64,000 nt of DNA, taken from positions 62,001 to 126,000 of the forward strand of contig NW_027017985.1 in the NCBI RefSeq assembly GCF_032854445.1, written 5' to 3'. Every line of letters starts with the position of its first letter. The first letter of the stretch is position 1. The stretch is from Liolophura sinensis. Its lineage: Eukaryota; Mollusca; Polyplacophora; Chitonida; Chitonidae. Below the pieces are notes generated by a model, which worked only from the letters and a program-made list of their open reading frames with translations, was not told the origin of the DNA and ran no database searches. Below are positions 25,901 to 37,247 of this stretch, in pieces. The position numbers and the translations under genes were made by a program.

Positions 25901-26816
25901 GTGTTTTTTATGTACAAATGGTGTGGTTTTTCTACACGTAGATAAAGACATTGAGATTGTCTTGGACTTAGAAGTAAGACAATTGCTGGGTGAGTTAAAT
26001 GGGCTTGGCCCAAAGATTTCAGGTCTTCTGGGCTACCGAAGGGCACATAACTTATAGTCAAAAGTTGAATATAGTAATGACCAGTCGCGATTGTACAGAG
26101 TACAGTGTAGCCGATTTCAATTAACAAAAAGACCAGGCAAAAATGCAAAAGTGGAAAAACTGTTCCAGTGCTACTAGTAAGAGGCTAATCCGACGTATTT
26201 TGTGACGAGAAATCGAATGGTGCAAACCGCGTTGCTCTCCGACCAATACTTTTGGCTGTAGTGACAATTGAATGATCATTTATGTCATAATCACGTGCCC
26301 AGCAACGGCTCTTGCTCCATGGAAACCAGGGAAATTTGCAATTTTTCAACAGCTGCCGATGCCTGGCTCAATTCCGCATCTTTTGGCACCTTACTGAAGT
26401 GGGTCAGTGTTCAGTTGTACTTTTTACAGCAGACTGTATCAAGTACCTTGTGTTTTTCACGTACAAATGGTCTGGTTTTTCTACACGTAGATAAAGACAT
26501 TGAGATTGTCTTGCACTTAGAAGTAAGACAATTGCTGGGTGAGTTAAATGGGCTTAGCCCAAAGATTTCAGGTCTTCTGGGCTACCGAAGGGCACATAAC
26601 TTATAGTCAAAAGTTGAATATAGTAATGACCAGTCGCGATTGTACAGAGTACAGTGTAGCCGGTTTCAATTAACAAAAAGACCAGGCAAAAATGCAAAAG
26701 TGGAAAAACTGTTCCAGTGCTGCTGGTAAGAGGCTAATCCGACGTATTTTGTGACGAGAAATCGAATGGTGCAAACCGCGTTGCTCTCCGACCTATACTT
26801 TTGGCTGTAGCGACAA
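22974..26816 (+). repeat. Seven-unit HOR block, iteration A
   Basis: Unit starts are 22974, 23523, 24072, 24621, 25170, 25719 and 26268. All but one have a counterpart 3843 bp (first five) or 3294 bp (last two) downstream. Shared rare variants are TTGGAACCTTACTG (near 23638 and 27481), a shortened AGGCAAAATGC (near 24489 and 28330), GTTCAATATAG (near 24967 and 28809), G104 with the CCTGT end, and GCCGGTTTC (near 26659 and 29953). Units 25170 and 25719 look identical apart from the GCTACTAG change at the end of the second, so this block contains a fresh one-unit tandem duplication. Confidence 0.92.
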
Positions 26817-29800
26817 TTCAATAATCATTGATGTCATAATCACGTGCCCAGCAACGGCTCTTGCTCCATGGAAACCAGGGATATTTGCAATTTTTTAACA
26901 GCTGCCGATGCCTGGCTCAATTCCGCATCTTTTGGCACCTTACTGAAGTGGGTCAGTGTTCAGTTGTACTTTTTACAGCAGACTGTATCAAGTACCTTGT
27001 GTTTTTCACGTACAAATGGTCTGGTTTTTCTACACGTAGTTAAAGACATTGAGATTGTCTTGCACTTAGAAGTAAGGCAATTGCTGGGTGAGTTAAATGG
27101 GCTTAGCCCAAAGATTTCAGGTCTTCTGGGCTACCGAAGGGCACATAACTTATAGTCAAAAGTTGAATATAGTAATGACCAGTCGCGATTGTACAGAGTA
27201 CAGTGTAGCCGATTTCAATTAACAAAAAGACCAGGCAAAAATGCAAAAGTGGAAAAACTGTTCCAGTGCTGCTGGTAAGAGGCTAATCCGACGTATTTTG
27301 TGACGAGAAATCCAATGGTGCAAACCGCGTTGCTCTCCGACCAATACTTTTGGCTGTAGTGACAATTGAATGATCATTTATGTCATAATCACGTGCCCAG
27401 CAACGGCTCTTACTTCATGGAAACCAGGGAAATTTGCAATTTTTCAACAGCTGCCGATGCCTGGCTCAATTCCGCATCTTTTGGAACCTTACTGAAGTGG
27501 GTCAGTGTTCAGTTGTACTTTTTACAGCAGACTGTATCAAGTACCTTGTGTTTTTCACGTACAAATGGTCTGGTTTTTCTACACGTAGATAAAGACATTG
27601 AGATTGTCTTGCACTTAGAAGTAAGACAATTGCTGGGTGAGTTAAATGGGCTTAGCCCAAAGATTTGACGTCTTCTGGGCTACCGAAGGGCACATAACTT
27701 ATAGTCAAAAGTTGAATATAGTAATGACCAGTCGCGATTGTACAGAGTACAGTGTAGCCGATTTCAATTAACAAAAAGACCAGGTAAAAATGCAAAAGTG
27801 GAAAAACTGTTCCAGTGCTGCTGGTAAGAGGCTAATCCGACGTATTTTGTGACGAGAAATCGAATGGTGCAATCCGCGTTGCTCTCTGACTAATACTTTT
27901 GGCTGTAGTGACAATTGAATGACCATTTATGTCATAATCACGTGCCCAGCAACGGCTCTTACTCCATGGAAACCAGGGAAATTTGCAATTTTTCAACAGC
28001 TGCCGATGCCTGGCTCAATTCCGCATCTTTTGGCACCTTACTGAAGTGGGTCAGTGTTCAGTTGTACTTTTTACAGCAGACTGTATCAAGTACCTTGTGT
28101 TTTTCACGTACAAATGGTCTGGTTTTTCTACACGTAGATAAAGACATTGAGATTGTCTTGCACTTAGAAGTAAGGCAATTGCTGGGTGAGTTAAATGGGC
28201 TTAGCCCAAAGATTTCAGGTCTTCTGGGCTACCGAAGGGCACATAACTTATAGTCAAAAGTTGAATATAGTAATGACCAGTCGCGATTGTACAGAGTACA
28301 GTGTAGCCGATTTCAATTAACAAAAAGACCAGGCAAAATGCAAAAGTGGAAAAACTGTTCCAGTGCTGCTGGTAAGAGGCTAATCCGACGTATTTTGTGA
28401 CGAGAAATCGAATGGTGCAAACCGCGTTGCTCTCCGACCAATACTTTTGGCTGTAGTGACAATTGAATGATCATTTATGTCATAATCACGTGCCCAGCAA
28501 CGGCTCTTACTCCATGGAAACCAGGGAAATTTGCAATTTTTCAAACAGCTGCCGATGCCTGGCTCAATTCCGCATCTTTTGGCACCTTACTGAAGTGGGT
28601 CAGTGTTCAGTTGTACTTTTTACAGCAGACTGTATCAAGTACCTTGTGTTTTTCACGTACAAATGGTCTGGTTTATCTACACGTAGTTAAAGACATTGAG
28701 ATTGTCTTGCACTTAGAAGTAAGGACATTGCTGGGTGAGTTAAATGGGCTTAGCCCAAAGATTTCAGGTCTTCTGGGCTACCGAAGGGCACATAACTTAT
28801 AGTCAAAAGTTCAATATAGTAATGACCAGTCGCGATTGTACAGAGTACAGTGTAGCCGATTTCAATTAACAAAAAGACCAGGCAAAAATGCAAAAGTGGA
28901 AAAACTGTTCCAGTGCTGCTGGTAAGAGGCTAATCCGACGTATTTTGTGACGAGAAATCGAATGGTGCAAACCGCGTTGCTCTCCGACCAATACTTTTGC
29001 CTGTAGTGACAATTGAATGATCATTTATGTCATAATCACGTGCCCAGCAACGGCTCTTACTCCATGGAAACCAGGGAAATTTGCAATTTTTCAACAGCTG
29101 CCGATGCCTGGCTCAGTTCCGCATCTTTTGGCACCTTACTGAAGTGGGTCAGTGTTCAGTTGTACTTTTTACAGCAGACTGTATCAAGTACCTTGTGTTT
29201 TTTATGTACAAATGGTGTGGTTTTTCTACACGTAGATAAAGACATTGAGATTGTCTTGGACTTAGAAGTAAGACAATTGCTGGGTGAGTTAAATGGGCTT
29301 GGCCCAAAGATTTCAGGTCTTCTGGGCTACCGAAGGGCACATAACTTATAGTCAAAAGTTGAATATAGTAATGACCAGTCGCGATTGTACAGAGTACAGT
29401 GTAGCCGATTTCAATTAACAAAAAGACCAGGCAAAAATGCAAAAGTGGAAAAACTGTTCCAGTGCTACTGGTAAGAGGCTAATCCGACGTATTTTGTGAC
29501 GAGAAATCGAATGGTGCAAACCGCGTTGCTCTCCGACCAATACTTTTGGCTGTAGTGACAATTGAATGATCATTTATGTCATAATCACGTGCCCAGCAAC
29601 GGCTCTTGCTCCATGGAAACCAGGGAAATTTGCAATTTTTCAACAGCTGCCGATGCCTGGCTCAATTCCGCATCTTTTGGCACCTTACTGAAGTGGGTCA
29701 GTGTTCAGTTGTACTTTTTACAGCAGACTGTATCAAGTACCTTGTGTTTTTCACGTACAAATGGTCTGGTTTTTCTACACGTAGATAAAGACATTGAGAT

Positions 29801-30110
29801 TGTCTTGCACTTAGAAGTAAGACAATTGCTGGGTGAGTTAAATGGGCTTAGCCCAAAGATTTCAGGTCTTCTGGGCTACCGAAGGGCACATAACTTATAG
29901 TCAAAAGTTGAATATAGTAATGACCAGTCGCGATTGTACAGAGTACAGTGTAGCCGGTTTCAATTAACAAAAAGACCAGGCAAAAATGCAAAAGTGGAAA
30001 AACTGTTCCAGTGCTGCTGGTAAGAGGCTAATCCGACGTATTTTGTGACGAGAAATCGAATGGTGCAAACCGCGTTGCTCTCCGACCTATACTTTTGGCT
30101 GTAGCGACAA
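26817..30110 (+). repeat. Six-unit HOR block, iteration B
   Basis: Unit starts are 26817, 27366, 27915, 28463, 29013 and 29562. The order of unit types is the same as in 22974-26816, except that the type duplicated at 25170/25719 is present once (29013). Private changes include ATCCAATGG near 27309, and one extra A in TTTCAAACAGC near 28541, which restarts the frame and makes that unit 550 bp. The 5' end of 26817 has AATTCAATAATC, which also opens the next block at 30111, as expected if the exchange point lies at that boundary. Confidence 0.92.
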
Positions 30111-31757
30111 TTCAATAATCATTGATGTCATAATCACGTGCCCAGCAACGGCTCTTACTCCATGGAAACCAGGGATATTTGCAATTTTTTAACAGTTGCC
30201 GATGCCTGGCCCAATTCCGCATCTTTTGGCACCTTCTAAATGTGGGTCAGTGTTCAGTTGTACTTTTTACAGCAGACTGTATCAAGTACCTTGTCTTTTT
30301 TATGTACAAATGGTGTGGTTTTTCTACACGTAGATAAAGACATTGAGATTGTCTTGGACTTAGAAGTAAGACAATTGCTGGGTGAGTTAAATGGGCTTGG
30401 CCCAAAGATTTCAGGTCTTCAGGGCTACCGAAGGGCACATAACTTATAGTCAAAAGTTGAATATAGTAATGACCAGTCGCGATTGTACAGAGTACAGTGT
30501 AGCCGATTTCAATTAACAAAAAGACCAGGCAAAAATGCAAAAGTGGAAAAACTGTTCCAGTGCTGCTGGTAAGAGGCTAATCCGACGTATTTTGTGACGA
30601 GAAATCGAATGGTGCAAACCGCGTTGCTCTCCGACCAATACTTTTGCCTGTAGTGACAATTGAATGATCATTTATGTCATAATCACGTGCCCAGCAACGG
30701 CTCTTACTCCATGGAAACCAGGGAAATTTGCAATTTTTCAACAGCTGCCGATGACTGGCTCAATTCCGAATCTTTTGGCACCTTACTGAAGTGGGTCAGT
30801 GTTCAGTTGTACTTTTTACAGCAGACTGTATCAAGTACCTTGTGTTTTTCACGTACAAATGGTGTGGTTTTTCTTCACGTAATTTAAGACATTGAGATTG
30901 TCTTGCACTTAGAAGTAAGGCAATTGCTGGGTGAGTTAAATGGGCTTAGCCCAAAGATTTCAGGTCTTCTGGGCTACCGAAGGGCACATAACTTATAGTC
31001 AAAAGTTGAATATAGTAATGACCAGTCGCGATTGTACAGAGTACAGTGTAGCCGATTTCAATTAACAAAAAGACCTGGTAAAAATGCAAAAGTGAAAAAA
31101 CTGTTCCAGTGCTGCTGGTAAGAGGCTAATCCGACGTATTTTGTGACGAGAAATCGAATGGTGCAAACCGCGTTGCTCTCCGACCAATACTTTTGGCTGT
31201 AGTGACAATTGAATGATCATTTATGTCATAATCACGTGCCCAGCAACGGCTCTTGCTCCATGGAAACCAGCGATATTTGCAATTTTTTAATAGCTGCCGA
31301 TGCCTGGCCCAATTCCGCATCTTTTTCCACCTTATAAATGTGGGTCAGTGTTTAGTTCTACTTTTTACAGCAGACTGTATCAAGTACCTTGTCTTTTTTA
31401 TGTACAAATGGTGTGGTTTTTCTACACGTAGATAAAGACATTGAGATTGTCTTGGACTTAGAAGTAAGACAATTGCTGGGTGAGTTAAATGGGCTTGACC
31501 CAAAGATTTCAGGTCTTCTGGGCTACCGAAGGGCACATAACTTATAGTCAAAAGTTGAATATAGTAATGACCAGTCGCGATTGTACAGAGTACAGTGTAG
31601 CCGATTTCAATTAACAAAAAGACCAGGCAAAAATGCAAAAGTGGAAAAACTGTTCCAGTGCTGCTGGTAAGAGGCTAATCCGACGTATTTTGTGACGAGA
31701 AATCGAATGGTGCAAACCGCGTTGCTCTCCGACCAATACTTTTGCCTGTAGTGACAA
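30111..31757 (+). repeat. Three-unit transition segment (30111, 30660, 31209)
   Basis: Unit 30111 resembles 2655 and 11992 (CTAAATGT octamer, CTTCAGGGC), with AACAGTTGCC as a private change. Unit 30660 has a private disruption near 30873-30890 (CTTCACGTAATTTAAG in place of the usual CTACACGTAG region) and ends with GACCTGG. Unit 31209 is the first unit of the TTTTTCCACC subfamily. Left-domain variants such as T50 and GGACATTGC become rare or disappear from here on. Confidence 0.85.
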
Positions 31758-33953
31758 TTGAATGATCATTTATGTCATAATCACGTGCCCAGCAACGGCT
31801 CTTACTCCATGGAAACCAGGGAAATTTGCAATTTTTCAACAGCTGCCGATGACTGGCTCAATTCCGCATCTTTTGGCACCTTACTGAAGTGGGTCAGTGT
31901 TCAGTTGTACTTTTTACAGCAGACTGTATCAAGTACCTTGTGTTTTTCACGTACAAATTTTCTGGTTTTTCTACACGTAGTTAAAGACATTGAGATTGTC
32001 TTGCACTTAGAAGTAAGGCAATTGCTGGGTGAGTTAAATGGGCTTAGCCCAAAGATTTCAGGTCTTCTGGGCTACCGAAGGGCACATGACTTATAGTCAA
32101 AAGTTGAATATAGTAATGACCAGTCGCGATTGTACAGAGTACAGTGTAGCCGATTTCAATTAACAAAAAGACCAGGCAAAAATGCAAAAGTGGAAAAACT
32201 GTTCCAGTGCTGCTGGTAAGAGGCTAATCCGACGTATTTTGTGACGAGAAATCGAATGGTGCAAACCGCGTTGCTCTCCGACCAATACTTTTGCCTGTAG
32301 TGACTATTGGATGATCATTTATGTCATAATCAAGTGCCCAGCAACGGCTCTTACTTCATGGAAACAAGGGAAATTTGCAATTTTTCAACAGCTGCCGATG
32401 CCTGGCTCAATTCCGCATCTTTTGGCACCTTATTCATGTGGGTCAGTGTTCAGTTGTACTTTTTACAGCAGACTGTATCAAGTACCTTGTGTTTTTTATG
32501 TACAAATGGTGCGGTTTTTCTACACGTAAATAAAGACATTGAGATTGTCTTGGACTTAGAAGTAAGACAATTGCTGGGTGAGTTAAATGGGCTTAGCCCA
32601 AAGATTTCAGGTCTTCTGAGCTACCGAAGGGCACATAACTTATAGTCAAAAGTTGAATATAGTAATGACCAGTCGCGATTGTACAGAGTACAGTGTAGCC
32701 GATTTCAATTAACAAAAAGACCAGGCAAAAATGCAAAAGTGGAAAAACTGTTCCAGTGCTGCTGGTAAGAGGCTAATCCGACGTATTTTGTGACGAGAAA
32801 TCGAATGGTGCAAACCGCGTTGCTCTCCGACCAATACTTTTGCCTGTAGTGACAATTGAATGATCATTTATGTCATAATCACGTGCCCAGCAACGGCTCT
32901 TACTCCATGGAAACCAGGGAAATTTGCAATTTTTCAACAGCTGCCGATGACTGGCTCAATTCCGCATCTTTTGGCACCTTACTGAAGTGGGTCAGTGTTC
33001 AGTTGTACTTTTTACAGCAGACTGTATCAAGTACCTTGTGTTTTTCACGTACAAATTTTCTGGTTTTTCTACACGTAGTTAAAGACATTGAGATTGTCTT
33101 GCACTTAGAAGTAAGGCAATTGCTGGGTGAGTTAAATGGGCTTAGCCCAAAGATTTCAGGTCTTCTGGGCTACCGAAGGGCACATGACTTATAGTCAAAA
33201 GTTGAATATAGTAATGACCAGTCGCGATTGTACAGAGTACAGTGTAGCCGATTTCAATTAACAAAAAGACCAGGCAAAAATGCAAAAGTGGAAAAACTGT
33301 TCCAGTGCTGCTGGTAAGAGGCTAATCCGACGTATTTTGTGACGAGAAATCGAATGGTGCAAACCGCGTTGCTCTCCGACCAATACTTTTGCCTGTAGTG
33401 ACTATTGGATGATCATTTATGTCATAATCAAGTGCCCAGCAACGGCTCTTACTTCATGGAAACAAGGGAAATTTGCAATTTTTCAACAGCTGCCGATGCC
33501 TGGCTCAATTCCGCATCTTTTGGCACCTTATTCATGTGGGTCAGTGTTCAGTTGTACTTTTTACAGCAGACTGTATCAAGTACCTTGTGTTTTTTATGTA
33601 CAAATGGTGTGGTTTTTCTACACGTAAATAAAGACATTGAGATTGTCTTGGACTTAGAAGTAAGACAATTGCTGGGTGAGTTAAATGGGCTTAGCCCAAA
33701 GATTTCAGGTCTTCTGAGCTACCGAAGGGCACATAACTTATAGTCAAAAGTTGAATATAGTAATGACCAGTCGCGATTGTACAGAGTACAGTGTAGCCGA
33801 TTTCAATTAACAGAAAGACCAGGCAAAAATGCAAAAGTGGAAAAACTGTTCCAGTGCTGCTGGTAAGAGGCTAATCCGACGTATTTTGTGACGAGAAATC
33901 GAATGGTGCAAACCGCGTTGCTCTCCGACCAATACTTTTGGCTGTAGTGACAA
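31758..33953 (+). repeat. Dimeric HOR, two tandem iterations (31758, 32856)
   Basis: Units 31758+32307 are repeated as 32856+33405 with an offset of exactly 1098 bp. Shared rare variants are ACAAATTTTCTGG and CACATGACTT in the first unit, and GACTATTGGATG, AATCAAGTGCC (loss of the CACGTG site), GAAACAAGGG, CACGTAAATAAAG and CTTCTGAGC in the second. Differences are few, for example GGTGCGG (32511) versus GGTGTGG (33609), and ACAGAAAG at 33811. This is one of the most recent duplications in the window. Confidence 0.93.
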
Positions 33954-33977
33954 TTGAATGATCATTTATGTCATAAT

Positions 33978-33983
33978 CACGTG
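33978..33983. other. Conserved CACGTG hexamer (unit positions 25-30, example)
   Basis: The E-box-like palindrome CACGTG is present in most units. It is lost by AAGTG in 32307, 33405 and 35052, by CATGTG in 43837, 47679 and 50960, and by TACGTG in 59742. CACGTG is a known core for bHLH proteins, but a six-base word is weak evidence of binding and there is no gene nearby to regulate. Confidence 0.35.
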
Positions 33984-34234
33984 CCCAGCAACGGCTCTTA
34001 CTCCATGGAAACCAGGGAAATTTGCAATTTTTCAACAGCTGCCGATGCCTGGCTCAATTCCGCATCTTTTGGCACCTTACTGAAGTGGGTCAGTGTTCAG
34101 TTGTACTTTTTACAGCAGACTGTATCAAGTACCTTGTGTTTTTCACGTACAAATGGTGTGGTTTTTCTACACGTAGATAAAGACATTGAGATTGTCTTGC
34201 ACTTAGAAGTAAGGCAATTGCTGGGTGAGTTAAA

Positions 34235-34247
34235 TGGGCTTAGCCCA
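34235..34247. other. 13-bp dyad TGGGCTTAGCCCA (unit positions 282-294, example)
   Basis: Six-base arms TGGGCT/AGCCCA flank a single central T. The commonest alternative is G at position 290 (TTGGCCCA), which would pair as G-U if transcribed. Other variants touch the centre (TGAGCCCA at 46318) or insert one base (52891 and 53986). Only rare units break an outer pair (TTGACCC at 31497, TTATCCC at 50150). It is a candidate stem, but a stem this short could be chance. Confidence 0.4.
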
Positions 34248-34326
34248 AAGATTTCAGGTCTTCTGGGCTACCGAAGGGCACATAACTTATAGTCAAAAGT
34301 TGAATATAGTAATGACCAGTCGCGAT

Positions 34327-34339
34327 TGTACAGAGTACA
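34327..34339. other. Dyad TGTAC-AGA-GTACA (unit positions 374-386, example)
   Basis: Two five-base arms are separated by three bases, next to a TCGCGA palindrome at 367-372. The 30-bp tract around it (about 361-391) is among the least variable parts of the unit. Exceptions seen are GTAGCG (52432 and 55168), GATAGTACAG (53525) and GAGTATAG (46961, 47510, 52986 and the right-edge unit). This is the best-conserved compact dyad in the monomer. Confidence 0.45.
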
Positions 34340-37247
34340 GTGTAGCCGATTTCAATTAACAAAAAGACCTGGTAATAATGCAAAAGTGGAAAAACTGTTC
34401 CAGTGCTGCTGGTAAGAGGCTAATCCGACGTATTTTGTGACGAGAAATCGAATGGTGCAAACCGCGTTGCTCTCCGACCTATACTTTTGGCTGTAGCGAC
34501 AATTCAATGATCATTTATGTCATAATCACGTGCCCAGCAACGGCTCTTGCTCCATGGAAACCAGGGATATTTGCAATTTTTTAATAGCTGCCGATGCCTG
34601 GCCCAATTCCGCATCTTTTTCCACCTTATAAATGTGGGTCAGTGTTTAGTTCTACTTTTTACAGCAGACTGTATCAAGTACCTTGTCTTTTTTATGTACA
34701 AATGGTGTGGTTTTTCTACACGTAGATAAAGACATTGAGATTGTCTTGCACTTAGAAGTAAGGCAATTGCTGGGTGAGTTAAATGGGCTTAGCCCAAAGA
34801 TTTCAGGTCTTCTGGGCTACCGAAGGGCACATGACTTATAGTCAAAAGTTGAATATAGTAATGACCAGTCGCGATTGTACAGAGTACAGTGTAGCCGATT
34901 TCAATTAACAAAAAGACCAGGCAAAAATGCAAAAGTGGAAAAACTGTTCCAGTGCTGCTGGTAAGAGGCTAATTCGACGTATTTTGTGACGAGAAATCGA
35001 ATGGTGCAAACCGCGTTGCTCTCCGAGCAATACTTTTGGCTGTAGCGACAATTGAATGATCATTTATGTCATAATCAAGTGCCCAGCAACGGCTCTTACT
35101 TCATGGAAACAAGGGAAATTTGCAATTTTTCAACAGCTGCCGATGCCTGGCTCAATTCCGCATCTTTTGGCACCTTATTCATGTGGGTCAGTGTTCAGTT
35201 GTACTTTTTACAGCAGACTGTATCAAGTACCTTGTGTTTTTTATGTACAAATGGTGTGGTTTTTCTACACGTAAATAAAGACATTGAGATTGTCTTGGAC
35301 TTAGAAGTAAGACAATTGCTGGGTGAGTTAAATGGGCTTAGCCCAAAGATTTCAGGTCTTCTGAGCTACCGAAGGGCACATAACTTATAGTCAAAAGTTG
35401 AATATAGTAATGACCAGTCGCGATTGTACAGAGTACAGTGTAGCCGATTTCAATTAACAGAAATACCAGGCAAAAATGCAAAAGTGGAAAAACTGTTCCA
35501 GTGCTGCTGGTAAGAGGCTAATCCGACGTATTTTGTGACGAGAAATCGAATGGTGCAAACCGCGTTGCTCTCCGACCAATACTTTTGGCTGTAGTGACAA
35601 TTGAATGATCATTGATGTCATAATCACGTGCCCAGCAACGGCTCTTACTCCATGGAAACCAGGGAAATTTGCAATTTTTCAACAGCTGCCGATGCCTGGC
35701 TCAATTCCGCATCTTTTGGCACCTTACTGAAGTGGGTCAGTGTTCAGTTGTACTTTTTACAGCAGACTGTATCAAGTACCTTGTGTTTTTCACGTACAAA
35801 TGGTGTGGTTTTTCTACACGTAGATAAAGACATTGAGATTGTCTTGCACTTAGAAGTAAGGCAATTGCTGGGTGAGTTAAATGGGCTTAGCCCAAAGATT
35901 TCAGGTCTTCTGGGCTACCGAAGGGCACATAACTTATAGTCAAAAGTTGAATATAGTAATGACCAGTCGCGATTGTACAGAGTACAGTGTAGCCGATTTC
36001 AATTAACAAAAAGACCTGGTAATAATGCAAAAGTGGAAAAAACTGTTCCAGTGCTGCTGGTAAGAGGCTAATCCGACGTATTTTGTGACGAGAAATCGAA
36101 TGGTGCAAACCGCGTTGCTCTCCAACCTATACTTTTGGCTGTAGCGACAATTCAATGATCATTTATGTCATAATCACGTGCCCAGCAACGGCTCTTGCTC
36201 CATGGAAACCGGCGATATTTGCAATTTTTTAATAGCTGCCGATGCCTGGCCCAATTCCGCATCTTTTTCCACCTTATAAATGTGGGTCAGTGTTTAGTTC
36301 TACTTTTTACAGCAGACTGTATCAAGTACCTTGTCTTTTTTATGTACAAATGGTGTGGTTTTTCTACACGTAGATAAAGACATTGAGATTGTCTTGGACT
36401 TAGAAGTAAGACAATTGCTGGGTGAGTTAAATGGGCTTGGCCCAAAGATTTCAATTCTTCTCGGCTACCGAAGGGCACATAACTTATAGTCAAAAGTTGA
36501 ATATAGTAATGACCAGTCGCGATTGTACAGAGTACAGTGTAGCCGATTTCAATTAACAAAAAGACCAGGCAAAAATGCAAAAGTGGAAAAACTGTTCCAG
36601 TGCTGCTGGTAAGAGGCTAATCCGACGTATTTTGTGACGAGAAATCGAATGGTGCAAACCGCGTTCCTCTCCGACCAATACTTTTGCCTGTAGTGACAAT
36701 TGAATGATCATTTATGTCATAATCACGTGCCCAGCAACGGCTCTTACTCCATGGAAACCAGGGAAATTTGCAATTTTTAAACAGCTGCCGATGCCTGGCT
36801 CAATTCCGCATCTTTTGGCACCTTATAAATGTGGGTCAGTGTTCAGTTGTACTTTTTACAGCAGACTGTATCAAGTACCTTGTGTTTTTCACGTACAAAT
36901 GGTGTGGTTTTTCTACACGTAGATAAAGACATTGAGATTGTCTTGCACTTAGAAGTAAGGCAATTGCTGGGTGAGTTAAATGGGCTTAGCCCAATGATTT
37001 CAGGTCTTCTGGGCTACCGAAGGGCACATAACTTATAGTCAAAAGTTGAATATAGTAATGACCAGTCGCGATTGTACAGAGTACAGTGTAGCCGATTTCA
37101 ATTAACAAAAAGACCAGGTAATAATACAAAGTGGAAAAACTGTTCCAGTGCTGCTGGTAAGAGGCTAATCCGACGTATTTTGTGACGAGAAATCGAATGG
37201 TGCAAACCGCGTTGCTCTCCGACCAATACTTTTGGCTGTAGCGACAA

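Larger units (their letters stand above)
33954..34502 (+). repeat. Representative (near-consensus) 549-bp unit
   Basis: This unit carries the commonest base at most variable positions and serves as the coordinate reference for the other entries. Position 1 is the T of TTGAATG. By hand count a unit of this kind has about 232 G+C of 549 (42%) and 16 CpG, roughly two thirds of the number expected from its base composition. Main variable positions are 3 (G/C), 9 (T/C), 14 (T/G), 47 (A/G), 50 (C/T), 66 (A/T), 80 (C/T), 95 (C/A), 101 (T/C), 104 (A/G), 110 (C/A), the octamer 126-133, 145 (C/T), 184 (G/C), 191-193, 205 (G/C), 224 (A/T), 247 (C/G), 261-264, 290 (A/G), 302-305 and 420 (C/T). The 549 length equals 3 x 183, so the reading frame is kept from unit to unit where there is no indel. 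Confidence 0.9.
33954..37247 (+). repeat. Degraded trimeric HOR, two iterations (33954, 35601)
   Basis: Units 33954+34503 recur as 35601+36151, about 1647 bp apart, sharing GACCTGGTAATAATG (near 34366 and 36013) and the TTTTTCCACC type in the second member. The third members differ: 35052 is of the AATAAAG/AATCAAGTG type, while 36700 has TTTTTAAACAGC with the ATAAATGT octamer. Unit 36151 has private TTCAATTCTTCTC and ACCGGCG. Unit 36700 ends with AATAATACAAAGTGG, one base short, giving 548 bp. Confidence 0.87.

Noticed and set aside
32520-35282. AATAAA in CACGTAAATAAAG as a polyadenylation signal
   Set aside because: It is found in only three units (32307, 33405, 35052) and arises from a single G to A change. 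There is no transcript-like context.
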